Below are positions 1 through 8,231 of a stretch of 22,381 bases of DNA, piece by piece. Every line of letters begins with the position of its first letter. Position 1 is the first letter of the stretch. The notes beneath the pieces are model-generated. The model was not told the origin of the DNA, searched no databases, and saw only the letters and a program-made list of their open reading frames with translations. Both the position numbers and the translations under genes were made by a program. This stretch comes from a virus: the IMG/VR virus record IMGVR_UViG_3300028392_000314, positions 1 to 22,381 of that record. One strand, 5' to 3'.

Positions 1-1
1 A

Positions 2-1147
2 CAGCCTGACCCCGCAGTAATTGCCGATTTGGAAAGACAACTACAGATAGCAAAAAATGCTCTAATACTACTTCAAAATGAGTTGAATAATCTTCTTGTC
101 GCATCCGACCCCAATACAAATATTGGAACAGCGGGACAACTACCAAGCGCACAAAAAACGTTACCTGATAGTAGCCCAACTGGGCCGGCACGTGATGACA
201 ATGGTAATTTAATGCCCGGTTGGAATGAAGATGAATTTGGAACACCTTATTATGTAGGTAATGGATTTGTTGCCCCAACAACTCAAGCAAGTGCCAACAC
301 TACAACACAAGGCATTACTGCTAATTTAGCAAATACTCAAGGTAACGCTACTAATCAAGATGCGGTTAGTTTCGAAAAAGCAAAAGATTGGCGTGTTAGA
401 TTAAGTCTAGCACCAAGTGCAAATTATTTGTATAAAGCAGAAAAAGGTAAAATAGGTATATTAGCACCATTGGCGGTAACAAATGGTGTGATCTTCCCCT
501 ACACACCATCTGTTAGTGTTGTATATGCTGCCTCATATGATTCGTCTGAATTAGTACATAGTAACTATAAGATTTATAACTATAAGAACAGTGCAGTTGA
601 TACTGTTACTATTACGGGTGATTTTACTGCACAGGATACAAATGAAGCCAACTACTTATTGGCTGTAATTCATTTTTTTAAATCAGTCACAAAAATGTTT
701 TATGGGCAAGATCAAAATCCAAGAAACGGTACTCCTCCGCCATTAGTTTATATGAGTGGATTGGGAACATTCCAGTTTGATAATCATCCATTAGTTGTAA
801 GCAACTTTACATATAGCTTACCAAATGAAGTAGATTACATTCGTTCAGGTAGTGTAACAACCGAACCCGGAAGTTCTACAACTGGTCAAAACACAGTAAA
901 TAATACAGATAACGCATCAAATGCAAGAATTCAGTCCTCTGGGTTAGGGGCCAAAATACCTAACTTTCAGAGACAGCAAGCAACGATTAACAGCAACGCA
1001 ACATACGTACCTACAAAAATGCAAATAGTAATAACATGTATACCAATTGTCACTCGTAATGACATCAGCAATAATTTCAGTCTCAGAGATTATGCAACCG
1101 GTGCATTGTTGCAAGGTAGCAAACGCAATGGCGGAGGTATTTGGTAA
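2..1147 (+). CDS. Tail-tube cap/initiator-like baseplate protein (gp48 type), 5' end outside window
   Basis: The frame is open to the left edge, so the true start lies upstream; the TTG at 29 is only an internal Leu codon. 381 residues are visible before TAA at 1145-1147. The visible N-terminus (to about residue 35) is a short amphipathic helix, probably a coiled coil, followed by a Gly/Asn/Thr-rich linker to about residue 125. A folded domain then runs from WRVRLSLAP (about residue 130) to the end. Its segments VIHFFKSVTKMFYGQ and GTPPPLVYMSGLG resemble what I remember of T4-like gp48 (364 aa in T4), which caps the hub and nucleates the tail tube. The position beside gene 53 and the hub genes supports a role at the tube-baseplate junction. 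The alternative is a gp54-like tube initiator or a tube-like hub protein. The tail-baseplate class is fairly secure; the exact gp48 assignment is an inference from recalled family sequence. Confidence 0.6.
   Translation, partial: QPDPAVIADLERQLQIAKNALILLQNELNNLLVASDPNTNIGTAGQLPSAQKTLPDSSPTGPARDDNGNLMPGWNEDEFGTPYYVGNGFVAPTTQASANTTTQGITANLANTQGNATNQDAVSFEKAKDWRVRLSLAPSANYLYKAEKGKIGILAPLAVTNGVIFPYTPSVSVVYAASYDSSELVHSNYKIYNYKNSAVDTVTITGDFTAQDTNEANYLLAVIHFFKSVTKMFYGQDQNPRNGTPPPLVYMSGLGTFQFDNHPLVVSNFTYSLPNEVDYIRSGSVTTEPGSSTTGQNTVNNTDNASNARIQSSGLGAKIPNFQRQQATINSNATYVPTKMQIVITCIPIVTRNDISNNFSLRDYATGALLQGSKRNGGGIW
1133..1138 (+). promoter_or_regulatory. Shine-Dalgarno GGAGGT for gene 53
   Basis: GGAGGT lies 8 nt before the ATG at 1147, inside the last codons of the preceding gene. 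This spacing supports ATG 1147 over the in-frame TTG at 1141, which would sit only 2 nt from the motif. The stop of the upstream gene and this start overlap as TAATG, so translation is probably coupled. Confidence 0.7.
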
Positions 1148-1458
1148 TGGCACTCAACAGTTTATATCCAGCAACAAGTCCATACTATACTACGGGTGTA
1201 GTTAATAACAAATTTTTAGATGTTATGGTAGATAGACCTATTCCTAAATTAGGTAGTGATAGATACTGGACTATTACACAACAATATAATCTACGTCCTG
1301 ATATGTTAGCATATGACTTGTATGCTAATCCTAAACTATGGTGGGTGTTTGCTAGTAGAAACCCAAACGCACTAGCAGACCCATTCTTTGACTTTACTAC
1401 TGGTACGTCAATATATCTTCCAGAAAACTCTACATTGATTTCAGTATTAGGATTATAA
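1147..1458 (+). CDS. 53: Baseplate wedge protein gp53 (short form)
   Basis: 103 residues from ATG at 1147 to TAA at 1456-1458. The pattern is typical of the gp53 family: a segment with YPATSPYY and an early hydrophobic strand, FLDVMVDRPIP, then WTITQQYNLRPDMLAYDLYANPKLWWVFASRNP, a proline/phenylalanine turn (DPFFDF) and a final IYLPE strand. T4 gp53 (about 196 aa) has a LysM-like part and clamps neighbouring wedges together around the gp6/gp25/gp7 core. The block YNLRPDMLAYDLYANPKLWW followed by an IYLP strand looks LysM-like. This copy is about half the T4 length and keeps mainly that core, as in several T4-like phages of aquatic bacteria. The start is set by GGAGGT upstream and the 1-nt overlap with the previous stop. 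Confident on family from the overall pattern and the neighbours. Confidence 0.83.
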   Translation: MALNSLYPATSPYYTTGVVNNKFLDVMVDRPIPKLGSDRYWTITQQYNLRPDMLAYDLYANPKLWWVFASRNPNALADPFFDFTTGTSIYLPENSTLISVLGL

Positions 1459-1459
1459 A

Positions 1460-4381
1460 ATGGCAGTACAAGCATCAGCATCACAAACAATTGATGGCTA
1501 TAACATAATTGCCACATACAGTGCAAGTTCCGGTTCTATTGGCTATACTGTTAATAAACCTGACGGAAGTGAACTATTCAGAGCCGGCTCAAGTTTTGGT
1601 CTAACTGCTGGCTTTAGTAATTTAGCAAGAATGGCTGAAGAGGCAGGTAACACTGAACTAGCAAACACGTACCGTAGTATAAATTCACAGGCATCAAGCG
1701 TGGTACCTGTATTAGATAAAGAAGTACAAGATCAACTAAATGCTGTACAACCTCCCCCGCCTACTGAACCAGTTCCTCCTGTAACTCAAAATACTCCTAA
1801 TACAAACGCCGCAGGTAACTCACCTGCAAACGATGACAGTAAAAACGATTCAAAAGCCGCGTCACAAATTGCTAACCAAGCTAATTTACCAACTGTAACA
1901 GGTAGCGCAAATCTTGCTGTTACAAATGCTTCTTTTGCCAGTACAACGCAAGCAGGCTCATCTAACACAACAAATTCCGAACCTACAAAAAAGAATGTAG
2001 GTTTAGACCCAAAGCCAGGCACACGATTAAAAAACCCACTAGGTAATTTTAGTAGTTACACATACCAACTTAGTTTATATATGATAACACCTGATGCACA
2101 TACTGCGTTTGTTGCAAATGGAAGAAAAGATATCAATGCTTTTGCAAAATCCGGTGCTAACTCTGGTAGTGGAGGTGCATATTTAATTCTTCAAAGCGGA
2201 GGTGTTAATAATACATTAAATCAACGTCCTCCTGGAATGACATATGATTACTATATTGATGATTTAAGAATCACTAATGTAGTATCAACAAAACAAACGG
2301 CTACGTCAAGTAATATTACAAAAATCACTTTTAATATTGTTGAACCAGTTGGATTTTCATTTACTACTAAATTGAAACGTGCCCGTGAAGCATTACTAAA
2401 AACTAGTAAAATACCAAATATTGAAAAAGCAACAAATGCAAGTAAGCAATTCTTTGTATTAGGTATACGATTTCAAGGATATGATGTAAATGGAGAAATA
2501 GCAAATGCTAGTAAGTATTTTAGTGACGATACATTTAATGCCGCACCTGATGCAAGTGGTGTGTATGAAAGATTCTATGATATATTATTTGAAAAAGTTA
2601 CTTTTAAATTAACCGGCGGTTCAACTGTTTATTCAGTTACAGCTAAAAATATTGCATCTGAGGTAGGATTACATGTCGCTAGAGGCACAGTTGACGCAAA
2701 TATTGAAGTGGTATCAGATACAGTTGGCGGCGCCATAGACGGTTCGGGACAAGGAGTAACTAGTTTATTTCAAACGATGAATAATAACATGGCAAAAGCT
2801 AAAGATGCTAAAAATAGAGAATATCCTGATGAATATTATGTTAGATTTGCTGGTTTGGGGTCAGATATTATCAAAGATTCACAACTAAAAAGTGTGGCAG
2901 ATATGGACAAGAAAAATTCAGCCCCCGGCCCCGCAAATAATGCAAGTGAAGTTAATGATGCAACTGGTCAAAGTGTTGCATATGATAAACAAAAAATAAA
3001 AATTAGCATTACTCAAGGTATGAGTGTACTACAGGCAATTGAAAAGATAATTAAACAAAGTACATACATGACAGATGCATTGAACACTTTGTTTAAGAGT
3101 GAAGAAACTCCTAATGCTAATACTGCATCTACTGATAAAGTTGAACAAAAAACCCCTCCAAGATTACGCTGGTATAACGTAAGCCCTGAAATTGAAGTAC
3201 TTGGATTTGACACAAAGATAAATGATTTTGGTTATAAAATTACATATGTGATTCAACCATACGATACGCCGGCTTCGGTGAGCCCTTATGGTAGAGCCGC
3301 AAAGTATTACGGCCCGCATAAACGATATGATTACTGGTACACTGGTAAAAACAGTGAAATATTAAGTTATGAGCAACAACTTGACAATGCATTCTTTAAC
3401 ATAACATTTAATCCTAATGGAGATCCAGCCGCATCAGGTGGAAATGCTAAAGTTGCACAGTTGGGAAATAAAAAGACCGGTCAAGATGCAACTGGTAAAC
3501 TTAATCCTGGTCAAGAAGCACAGAATACTTATATGACTAGTTTGTTTGACCCGGGCTCATATGCATCTGCACGAATTCAAATTTTAGGTGATCCTGATTA
3601 TTTAATGCGTGAAACTGCCGCTGGTATTAACGAAGTGTATAAACAATTTTATCAAAGTGATAATTTTACTATCAATCCAAACGGTGGGCAAGTTTTTATT
3701 GAAATTGCATTCAATGAAGGTATTGATTATGGTGCTACGATTAATGGTGTCAATGTTGATCCTAAAGATAATGGCACCGGTGTTATGACTATTAACGATA
3801 GTATTTTCTTTTGGGATTATCCTGATAGTGTAAAAACTGGACCTAACGCAATTAAAGGTGTTAGTTACCAAGTACGTGAGGTCGAAAGTGTATTTAAGGG
3901 TGGTAAGTTTACTCAGACATTACAATTAAACATTAACGAAATGCCGGACGCAATTGAAGCTGCCGAAGCTGCCGCAACTGGCACACGTGAGACCCCGGCT
4001 ACCGGTACAGTTAACTCACCGTTACGACCACTTAACAATGAACGTACTGGATTATCACAAGCCGGGGATAGTCCTACTCCGGGCACAAATGTTAACAACT
4101 CATCTTCTAATACAGGTTTACAAAGTTTTACATTAACTAAACCGGGTAATAATTTACAAACAGTACCGGACGCTTATCCCATATCTCCATTAACCGGAAC
4201 TACTACGACTAGATCAATTATTACCGGTAATACTAACAACCCAACTGTAGCTGATGATGATACTGTTGCAAATGCGGGTAGCACTACTTCCGGATCTGCA
4301 AACACAACTAGTAATGAGGGTAGAGAAATTTCTACCACAAATAATACCACTTTAACTGACACCCGCACGGGTATTGTATAA
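1460..4381 (+). CDS. Large baseplate hub protein, gp27-like by position and motifs
   Basis: 973 residues. ATG at 1460 is 1 nt after the gene 53 stop; an AGGA at 1449-1452, inside gene 53, serves as ribosome site. Visible layout: a small N-terminal domain (1-90); a Pro-rich then Asn/Ser-rich linker (about 95-185); a beta-rich domain starting near 191 (NPLGNFSSYTYQLSLYMIT) and running to about 430; an amphipathic helix near 516-535 (ITQGMSVLQAIEKIIKQS); a second beta-rich region near 566-830 containing YKITYVIQPYDTP and ARIQILGDPDYL; and a Thr/Asn/Gly/Pro-rich unstructured tail (about 833-973). The ILGDPDYL strand and the GMSVLQAIEKII helix are of the kind seen in gp27 and gpD/VgrG hub proteins, which form the trimeric ring that joins spike to tube. 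The gene directly precedes the gp5-type spike, its expected partner. T4 gp27 is 391 aa, so this is much larger. It could instead be a fusion of hub and another baseplate component. Hub role likely, exact homology unproven. Confidence 0.6.
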   Translation: MAVQASASQTIDGYNIIATYSASSGSIGYTVNKPDGSELFRAGSSFGLTAGFSNLARMAEEAGNTELANTYRSINSQASSVVPVLDKEVQDQLNAVQPPPPTEPVPPVTQNTPNTNAAGNSPANDDSKNDSKAASQIANQANLPTVTGSANLAVTNASFASTTQAGSSNTTNSEPTKKNVGLDPKPGTRLKNPLGNFSSYTYQLSLYMITPDAHTAFVANGRKDINAFAKSGANSGSGGAYLILQSGGVNNTLNQRPPGMTYDYYIDDLRITNVVSTKQTATSSNITKITFNIVEPVGFSFTTKLKRAREALLKTSKIPNIEKATNASKQFFVLGIRFQGYDVNGEIANASKYFSDDTFNAAPDASGVYERFYDILFEKVTFKLTGGSTVYSVTAKNIASEVGLHVARGTVDANIEVVSDTVGGAIDGSGQGVTSLFQTMNNNMAKAKDAKNREYPDEYYVRFAGLGSDIIKDSQLKSVADMDKKNSAPGPANNASEVNDATGQSVAYDKQKIKISITQGMSVLQAIEKIIKQSTYMTDALNTLFKSEETPNANTASTDKVEQKTPPRLRWYNVSPEIEVLGFDTKINDFGYKITYVIQPYDTPASVSPYGRAAKYYGPHKRYDYWYTGKNSEILSYEQQLDNAFFNITFNPNGDPAASGGNAKVAQLGNKKTGQDATGKLNPGQEAQNTYMTSLFDPGSYASARIQILGDPDYLMRETAAGINEVYKQFYQSDNFTINPNGGQVFIEIAFNEGIDYGATINGVNVDPKDNGTGVMTINDSIFFWDYPDSVKTGPNAIKGVSYQVREVESVFKGGKFTQTLQLNINEMPDAIEAAEAAATGTRETPATGTVNSPLRPLNNERTGLSQAGDSPTPGTNVNNSSSNTGLQSFTLTKPGNNLQTVPDAYPISPLTGTTTTRSIITGNTNNPTVADDDTVANAGSTTSGSANTTSNEGREISTTNNTTLTDTRTGIV
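3955..4378 (+). other. Low-complexity Thr/Asn/Gly C-terminal tail of the hub protein
   Basis: From about residue 833 the hub protein loses hydrophobic periodicity and becomes a chain of Thr, Asn, Ser, Gly and Pro, beginning with a short Ala/Glu helix (AEAAEAAATG). It has no predicted fold that I can see and ends 14 nt before the spike gene. It may be a flexible tether or a surface-exposed tail. Confidence 0.6.
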
Positions 4382-4395
4382 AAAGAGAATAAAAT

Positions 4396-7300
4396 ATGGC
4401 AACTAATGTATTCAAACCTAGAGGCGCAACAAGTGCATCAAAACCTGATGCAGGTGGAGCCGTATTACGCTCTGTACCTGTATTTGGTGTAGTCAAAGAT
4501 AACATCGACCCCATACGTTCTGGTCGACTGCGTGTGTATATTGCAGACATGGGCGGCGCTGACCCTAATGACGCTGAATCATGGATTACCGTTAACTATA
4601 TGACACCTTTTTATGGTTTAACTCAGGGTGATGCACCCAAAGAAGGTTATGGAACATATTTACAGAATCAAAGTGCATATGGTATGTGGTTTGCACAGCC
4701 GGATATTGATACAACAGTAGTCTGTGTGTTTATCAATGGTGATCCTGAATATGGTTATTGGATTGGGTGTGTGCCTGAACCAGAGGCATTGTATACCGTG
4801 CCTGCTATGGGTTCTGCTGAAACAGTTGTTGTTAATGAGAATGAGGGTACCAGTTACGGCGGCGCAACAAAATTACCAGTAGCAAACATTAATAAAAACA
4901 ATCAAGCAATCAATGAATCACCTACTTTTTTTAATCAGCCAAAACCAGTGCATAGCTATCTTGCCGGCGTGTTGAATCAACAAGGTTTAATTAGAGATAC
5001 GATTAGAGGCACAATAGGCACATCAGCGCAACGTGAAACACCAAGTAGAGTTGGTTGGGGCGTAAGTAGTCCCGGACGTCCAATCTATGAAGGCGGATTT
5101 ACAGACGAAACTATAGCGGATGCGGCAAATCAAGGTAGTAAACAACCGGCTTTAAGAGTAGTAGCACGTAGAGCAGGTCATTCTATTGTAATGGATGATG
5201 GTGATTTGATTGGTCGTGACCAATTAATAAGATTGCGTACTAGTTTAGGACATCAAATATTAATGAGTGATGATGGTCAATGTTTACACATCATTCATGC
5301 TAACGGACAAAGTTGGATAGAGTTAGGTAAAGAAGGCACGATTGATATGTACGCCACCAACTCAGTTAATATCAGAACACAGGGTGATTTGAATTTACAT
5401 GCTGATAACAATATCAATATGCATGCCAAAAAAGATTTAAACATCTATGCTGAAAATATTACAACCAATAGTGATAAGAAAACTAATATCAAAGTAGGTA
5501 CTGATTATGCTACGTCTGTAAATGGTAAAACAACATTGAAGTCAACGGGCGCAATGAGTTTGAAATCATCAGGTGAAGCTAGCTTTGCCAGCACAAATAA
5601 TACATTCATTAATGGTAAAAAGATAAACTTAAATACTGGTGAGGCTTCAACTATACCAGAAGATGTTAAGCCATTACCAACTAACGCACATACTGATTCA
5701 CTGTACGATTCACAAAAAGGTTGGGCGGCAGCACCGGCTGCATTATTAAGTATTACAAGTAGAGCACCTGCACATGCACCTTGGGCAGCCGCAAATCAAG
5801 GAGTTGATGTAAAAATTAACAATGATGCTGATGCAAACTTTCCAAACAATCCGGCTCCTGCAATTCAAGCGGCAAACAATTCAACAACTACTCCGGCAAC
5901 ACCAGTTAATGCTAGTGTAGCATCAACTGTTCCTGTTACCGGTGCTATAAGTGGAGCATTGGATAAGAATTCAACAACAGCTATGGTAGGACAAGTTGCA
6001 ACAATTGCACAATCTGTTCCTAATGTGGCTGCCGCTATTAAAAGTGGTGCCGGAGTAGTATCTTCAACAGTTAATGGTGCAATACAGAATATAGCGGCAA
6101 TTGGTAAAATGGCGCAATCACCACAACAACTTGAGGCGTCAGGCGTTCTTAAAGCAGGTGCAGGTTTACTTGTTGCTAATTTAGTTCAAGGTGGCAAGAC
6201 TGTACAGCAAGCACTAACTAATAATTTGTTTGCAGGCAAACCCGGTGCAGAGAATCTAACAAACTATTTAAATAATCCAACAGCTCAAGTGGCAACACAA
6301 GTTGCTAATTTTCAACAAGCACAAACTCAATTAACTAACGCAGGATTACTTACAGGTAAAGAAAGTGCAGGACAACTTGCGGGTATCGTAACCGCCGGTG
6401 CATTAGCAGGGCCAACTGCCGCTGTCAATGCAATTAAGTCAGCGGCAGGCGCATTAGGATCAACAATTACAGGACCAATAGCCGCACTAGGCGGAGCCGC
6501 AAACAGTTTGTTAGGTAGTGCAGCCAGTCAATTAGGAGCAGGTAATTTTGCAGGTAATTTAGCGAGCACAGTAACAGGAGGACTAAGTTCTATTGCCGGA
6601 TCATTGAATGGGCTAGCAAAAAGTCTAACCGGTGGTGCAGAGAGTTTATTAAATTCTGCTAAAGGTATTGCAGGAAGTGCTTTTGCGGCAATTAAGAACT
6701 CATTTCCTAAATTAACAGCAGGTATACCTCAAAATCTTAAACAAATTGCTGATAAGGCTACAGCAGCCGCACAAAATGCTACCACTGAATTACAAGCAAG
6801 CGTTACCCAGGCAGCAAATGCGTTTAATGTATCAGGCGCAAACGCGGCTTCAGTTGCCTCAGGTGCCGCAAGTTCTGCTGTTAACGGCGCGGCATCTAGT
6901 GTAAATAATTTAGTATCTAGTGCAGGTGCAGCCGCTACTACTGCGGCAGGTTTGGTGACAGCAGGATTAACTAATGGTGCAAATTCATTATTACCAGCAT
7001 CAGTCTCTACTGGATTAGGCTTTCTACCGGGAGCACAAAAGGCAGTTGCTTCTATTGTTAATAATGCAAAAGGTGCATTAAACAATATTCCCGGTACTGC
7101 TGGAATATCAACAGCATTAAGTCAAGTTACTGCGGCACTAAGCTCAGGTGGACCATTGGGAAATATAGCTTCTGATTTAATTACCAAATTAAAAAATCCG
7201 GGTGAATCACTACAAGCGTTGGCCAGCATCGGATTGCCCGCTGGCGCCGCGGCGCAATTGAATTCTGCAATTAGCTCTTTAAATTCGGGTGGTGCAATAC

Positions 7301-7731
7301 CAATCAAACTACCTGTCATCAGTGTTAATACAGTCGATAGAACAGCAATTACAGCACAGATTGGTGCAGTATTCGGTAGTACAAAGATTCCTGTACCAAA
7401 CTATAGCGGAAACCCCGCTTCAACAGGAGAAACTGCATCAACCACTGCGGCTGAAAAACTTGTACAAAAAGAAGAAAAAATTAAAGAATTTGATGCTAGA
7501 TTTGCTGTTGTTCTTAATAAAGCAAAAGCAAAGAGAGTGGAATTTGACGCGGCAGTAGAAGCATATGTAGAGGCAAAAAATAACTTACCAGCAGGTGATC
7601 CGGCAATTGGTGATGCTTATAATATAGCAAAAGCTTTGGCAGCAGAATTGAAAGATCTAAAATTAGAAGGCACCAAAATATTAGATGAAAAAGTAGATTT
7701 CCTAATTCAGAAGTCAAGAGAAACAGCATAA
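4396..7731 (+). CDS. 5: Baseplate hub/spike protein gp5-like: OB domain plus beta-helix, no lysozyme, long Ala-rich extension
   Basis: 1111 residues; ATG at 4396 with GAG at 4385-4387 as a weak ribosome site. Residues about 27-133 form the OB-fold domain of gp5/VgrG proteins (VFGVVKDNIDPIRSGRLRVYI, ending at WIGCVPEPEAL), which binds the gp27-like ring. Residues about 255-418 are a run of short polar strands with alternating pattern (NSVNIRTQGDLNLHADNNIN and following), typical of the triple-stranded beta-helix that forms the membrane-piercing needle. T4 gp5 has a lysozyme domain between these two parts; here only about 120 residues lie between them, with no lysozyme-like sequence. Residues about 440-1005 are Ala/Gly/Ser/Asn/Thr-rich and helical-looking. 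Residues about 1015-1111 form a charged coiled coil (EKLVQKEEKIKEF and on). The gene follows the hub gene and precedes gp25, which fits a spike. Family assignment is secure; the role of the extension is unknown. Confidence 0.87.
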   Translation: MATNVFKPRGATSASKPDAGGAVLRSVPVFGVVKDNIDPIRSGRLRVYIADMGGADPNDAESWITVNYMTPFYGLTQGDAPKEGYGTYLQNQSAYGMWFAQPDIDTTVVCVFINGDPEYGYWIGCVPEPEALYTVPAMGSAETVVVNENEGTSYGGATKLPVANINKNNQAINESPTFFNQPKPVHSYLAGVLNQQGLIRDTIRGTIGTSAQRETPSRVGWGVSSPGRPIYEGGFTDETIADAANQGSKQPALRVVARRAGHSIVMDDGDLIGRDQLIRLRTSLGHQILMSDDGQCLHIIHANGQSWIELGKEGTIDMYATNSVNIRTQGDLNLHADNNINMHAKKDLNIYAENITTNSDKKTNIKVGTDYATSVNGKTTLKSTGAMSLKSSGEASFASTNNTFINGKKINLNTGEASTIPEDVKPLPTNAHTDSLYDSQKGWAAAPAALLSITSRAPAHAPWAAANQGVDVKINNDADANFPNNPAPAIQAANNSTTTPATPVNASVASTVPVTGAISGALDKNSTTAMVGQVATIAQSVPNVAAAIKSGAGVVSSTVNGAIQNIAAIGKMAQSPQQLEASGVLKAGAGLLVANLVQGGKTVQQALTNNLFAGKPGAENLTNYLNNPTAQVATQVANFQQAQTQLTNAGLLTGKESAGQLAGIVTAGALAGPTAAVNAIKSAAGALGSTITGPIAALGGAANSLLGSAASQLGAGNFAGNLASTVTGGLSSIAGSLNGLAKSLTGGAESLLNSAKGIAGSAFAAIKNSFPKLTAGIPQNLKQIADKATAAAQNATTELQASVTQAANAFNVSGANAASVASGAASSAVNGAASSVNNLVSSAGAAATTAAGLVTAGLTNGANSLLPASVSTGLGFLPGAQKAVASIVNNAKGALNNIPGTAGISTALSQVTAALSSGGPLGNIASDLITKLKNPGESLQALASIGLPAGAAAQLNSAISSLNSGGAIPIKLPVISVNTVDRTAITAQIGAVFGSTKIPVPNYSGNPASTGETASTTAAEKLVQKEEKIKEFDARFAVVLNKAKAKRVEFDAAVEAYVEAKNNLPAGDPAIGDAYNIAKALAAELKDLKLEGTKILDEKVDFLIQKSRETA
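5716..7420 (+). other. Ala/Gly-rich extension of the spike protein
   Basis: Residues about 441-1008 of the gp5-like protein. The first part (about 570-670) has two related-looking helical units: SPQQLEASGVLKAGAGLLV, and about 65 residues later a unit around LTNAGLLTGKESAGQLAGIV. The middle (about 667-770) is a long run of Ala/Gly/Leu/Ser with weak amphipathic periodicity (for example SLLGSAASQLGAGNFAGNLA). It then continues through Ala/Val/Asn-rich helices to a short beta-like stretch (PIKLPVISVNTVDR) before the C-terminal coiled coil. The composition would suit helices that pack into a bundle or interact with membrane, but there is no clear transmembrane segment flanked by charges. Confidence 0.7.
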
Positions 7732-7750
7732 ATATCATATAGGATAAAAT

Positions 7751-8203
7751 ATGTCAACATATATAGGTTTTTCAACAGTAAATGCTAATAGACCCAGAAC
7801 TACTAGAGCCCCTGGGGGCAGTGCCGGCGGTACGGGTAGTATGATAGATCCTACTATTCCTGGTAAAAAATTCAGAATGGTTGACGGCCCGTTGGTATTA
7901 AGAGATTTTATTAATGCACTTAATATTAACAAAGGTGAAAAAGTGGGTCAACCCGGCTATGGAACAGATATCTGGAGTTACATTTTTGAGCCTAACGATG
8001 CCGACACGCAATTCAAAATTCAAACTGAAATACAACGTGTTGCTAGCTCGGATCCTAGAATACTATTAAACTCGGTTAAATCGTTTGTTCAACAAAATGG
8101 AATACTTTTAGAAGTAGAAGTTGCTATTCAACCCTTCAACGATGCTTCTATAGTCAACGTATTTTTCAACAACATTACTAATCAAGCTACCCTCAACCCT
8201 TAA
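7751..8203 (+). CDS. 25: Baseplate wedge protein gp25 (GPW/gp25 family)
   Basis: 150 residues; ATG at 7751 preceded by AGGA at 7741-7744. The first 45 residues are Gly/Arg/Thr-rich. The GPW/gp25 fold then follows: VLRDFINALNINKGEKVGQP, PGYGTDIWSYIFEP, a long helix around DADTQFKIQTEIQRVASSDP, then strands LLEVEVAIQP and ASIVNVFFN. T4 gp25 is 132 aa. In gp25 and its type VI secretion relative TssE, a conserved Glu-Pro-Arg motif joins the wedge to the sheath or core bundle. Here the equivalent is Asp-Pro-Arg at residues 101-103. The protein forms the inner wedge core with gp6 and gp53 and is the anchor for the first sheath ring. It lies 19 nt after the spike gene and 45 nt before gene 6, the usual pairing 25-6. 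Very confident. Confidence 0.95.
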   Translation: MSTYIGFSTVNANRPRTTRAPGGSAGGTGSMIDPTIPGKKFRMVDGPLVLRDFINALNINKGEKVGQPGYGTDIWSYIFEPNDADTQFKIQTEIQRVASSDPRILLNSVKSFVQQNGILLEVEVAIQPFNDASIVNVFFNNITNQATLNP

Positions 8204-8223
8204 AAACCGTTGTTTTCAGTTAA

Positions 8224-8231
8224 GATAAATA
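8224..8231 (+). promoter_or_regulatory. Possible T4-type late promoter box GATAAATA before gene 6
   Basis: GATAAATA differs at one base from the T4 late promoter consensus TATAAATA, recognised by the gp55-type sigma factor. It sits in the longest intergenic gap of the window (45 nt), on the coding strand. The expected start of transcription would fall about 10 nt before the gene 6 ATG, almost on the ribosome site (AGAG at 8238-8241), which is tight. In AT-rich DNA such a match is easily found by chance, so this is only a candidate. Confidence 0.25.

Noticed and set aside
29-31. TTG as a start codon of the first gene.
   Set aside because: The reading frame is open from base 2 without a stop, and there is no ribosome site before it. 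The gene more likely starts upstream of the window.
6729-7085. Minus-strand open frame of 118 codons inside the spike gene, and other minus-strand frames.
   Set aside because: They are antisense to Ala-rich or beta-rich coding sequence, have no ribosome site or family resemblance, and lie wholly inside secure genes.
7289-7558. Plus-strand open frame of 89 codons in another frame of the spike gene.
   Set aside because: It is Gln/Leu/Lys-rich, as expected from a shifted reading of repetitive Ala-coding sequence, and has no start signals.
7727-7734. CATAAATA as a T4-type late promoter before gp25.
   Set aside because: It overlaps the spike gene stop, and transcription would begin at or after the ribosome site (AGGA 7741-7744). 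In AT-rich DNA the match is probably chance.
8202-8216. Small hairpin AAAAAC/GTTTT after gp25, as a terminator.
   Set aside because: Only five pairs, four of them A-T, around a 4-base loop, with no U tract. Too weak to stop transcription.
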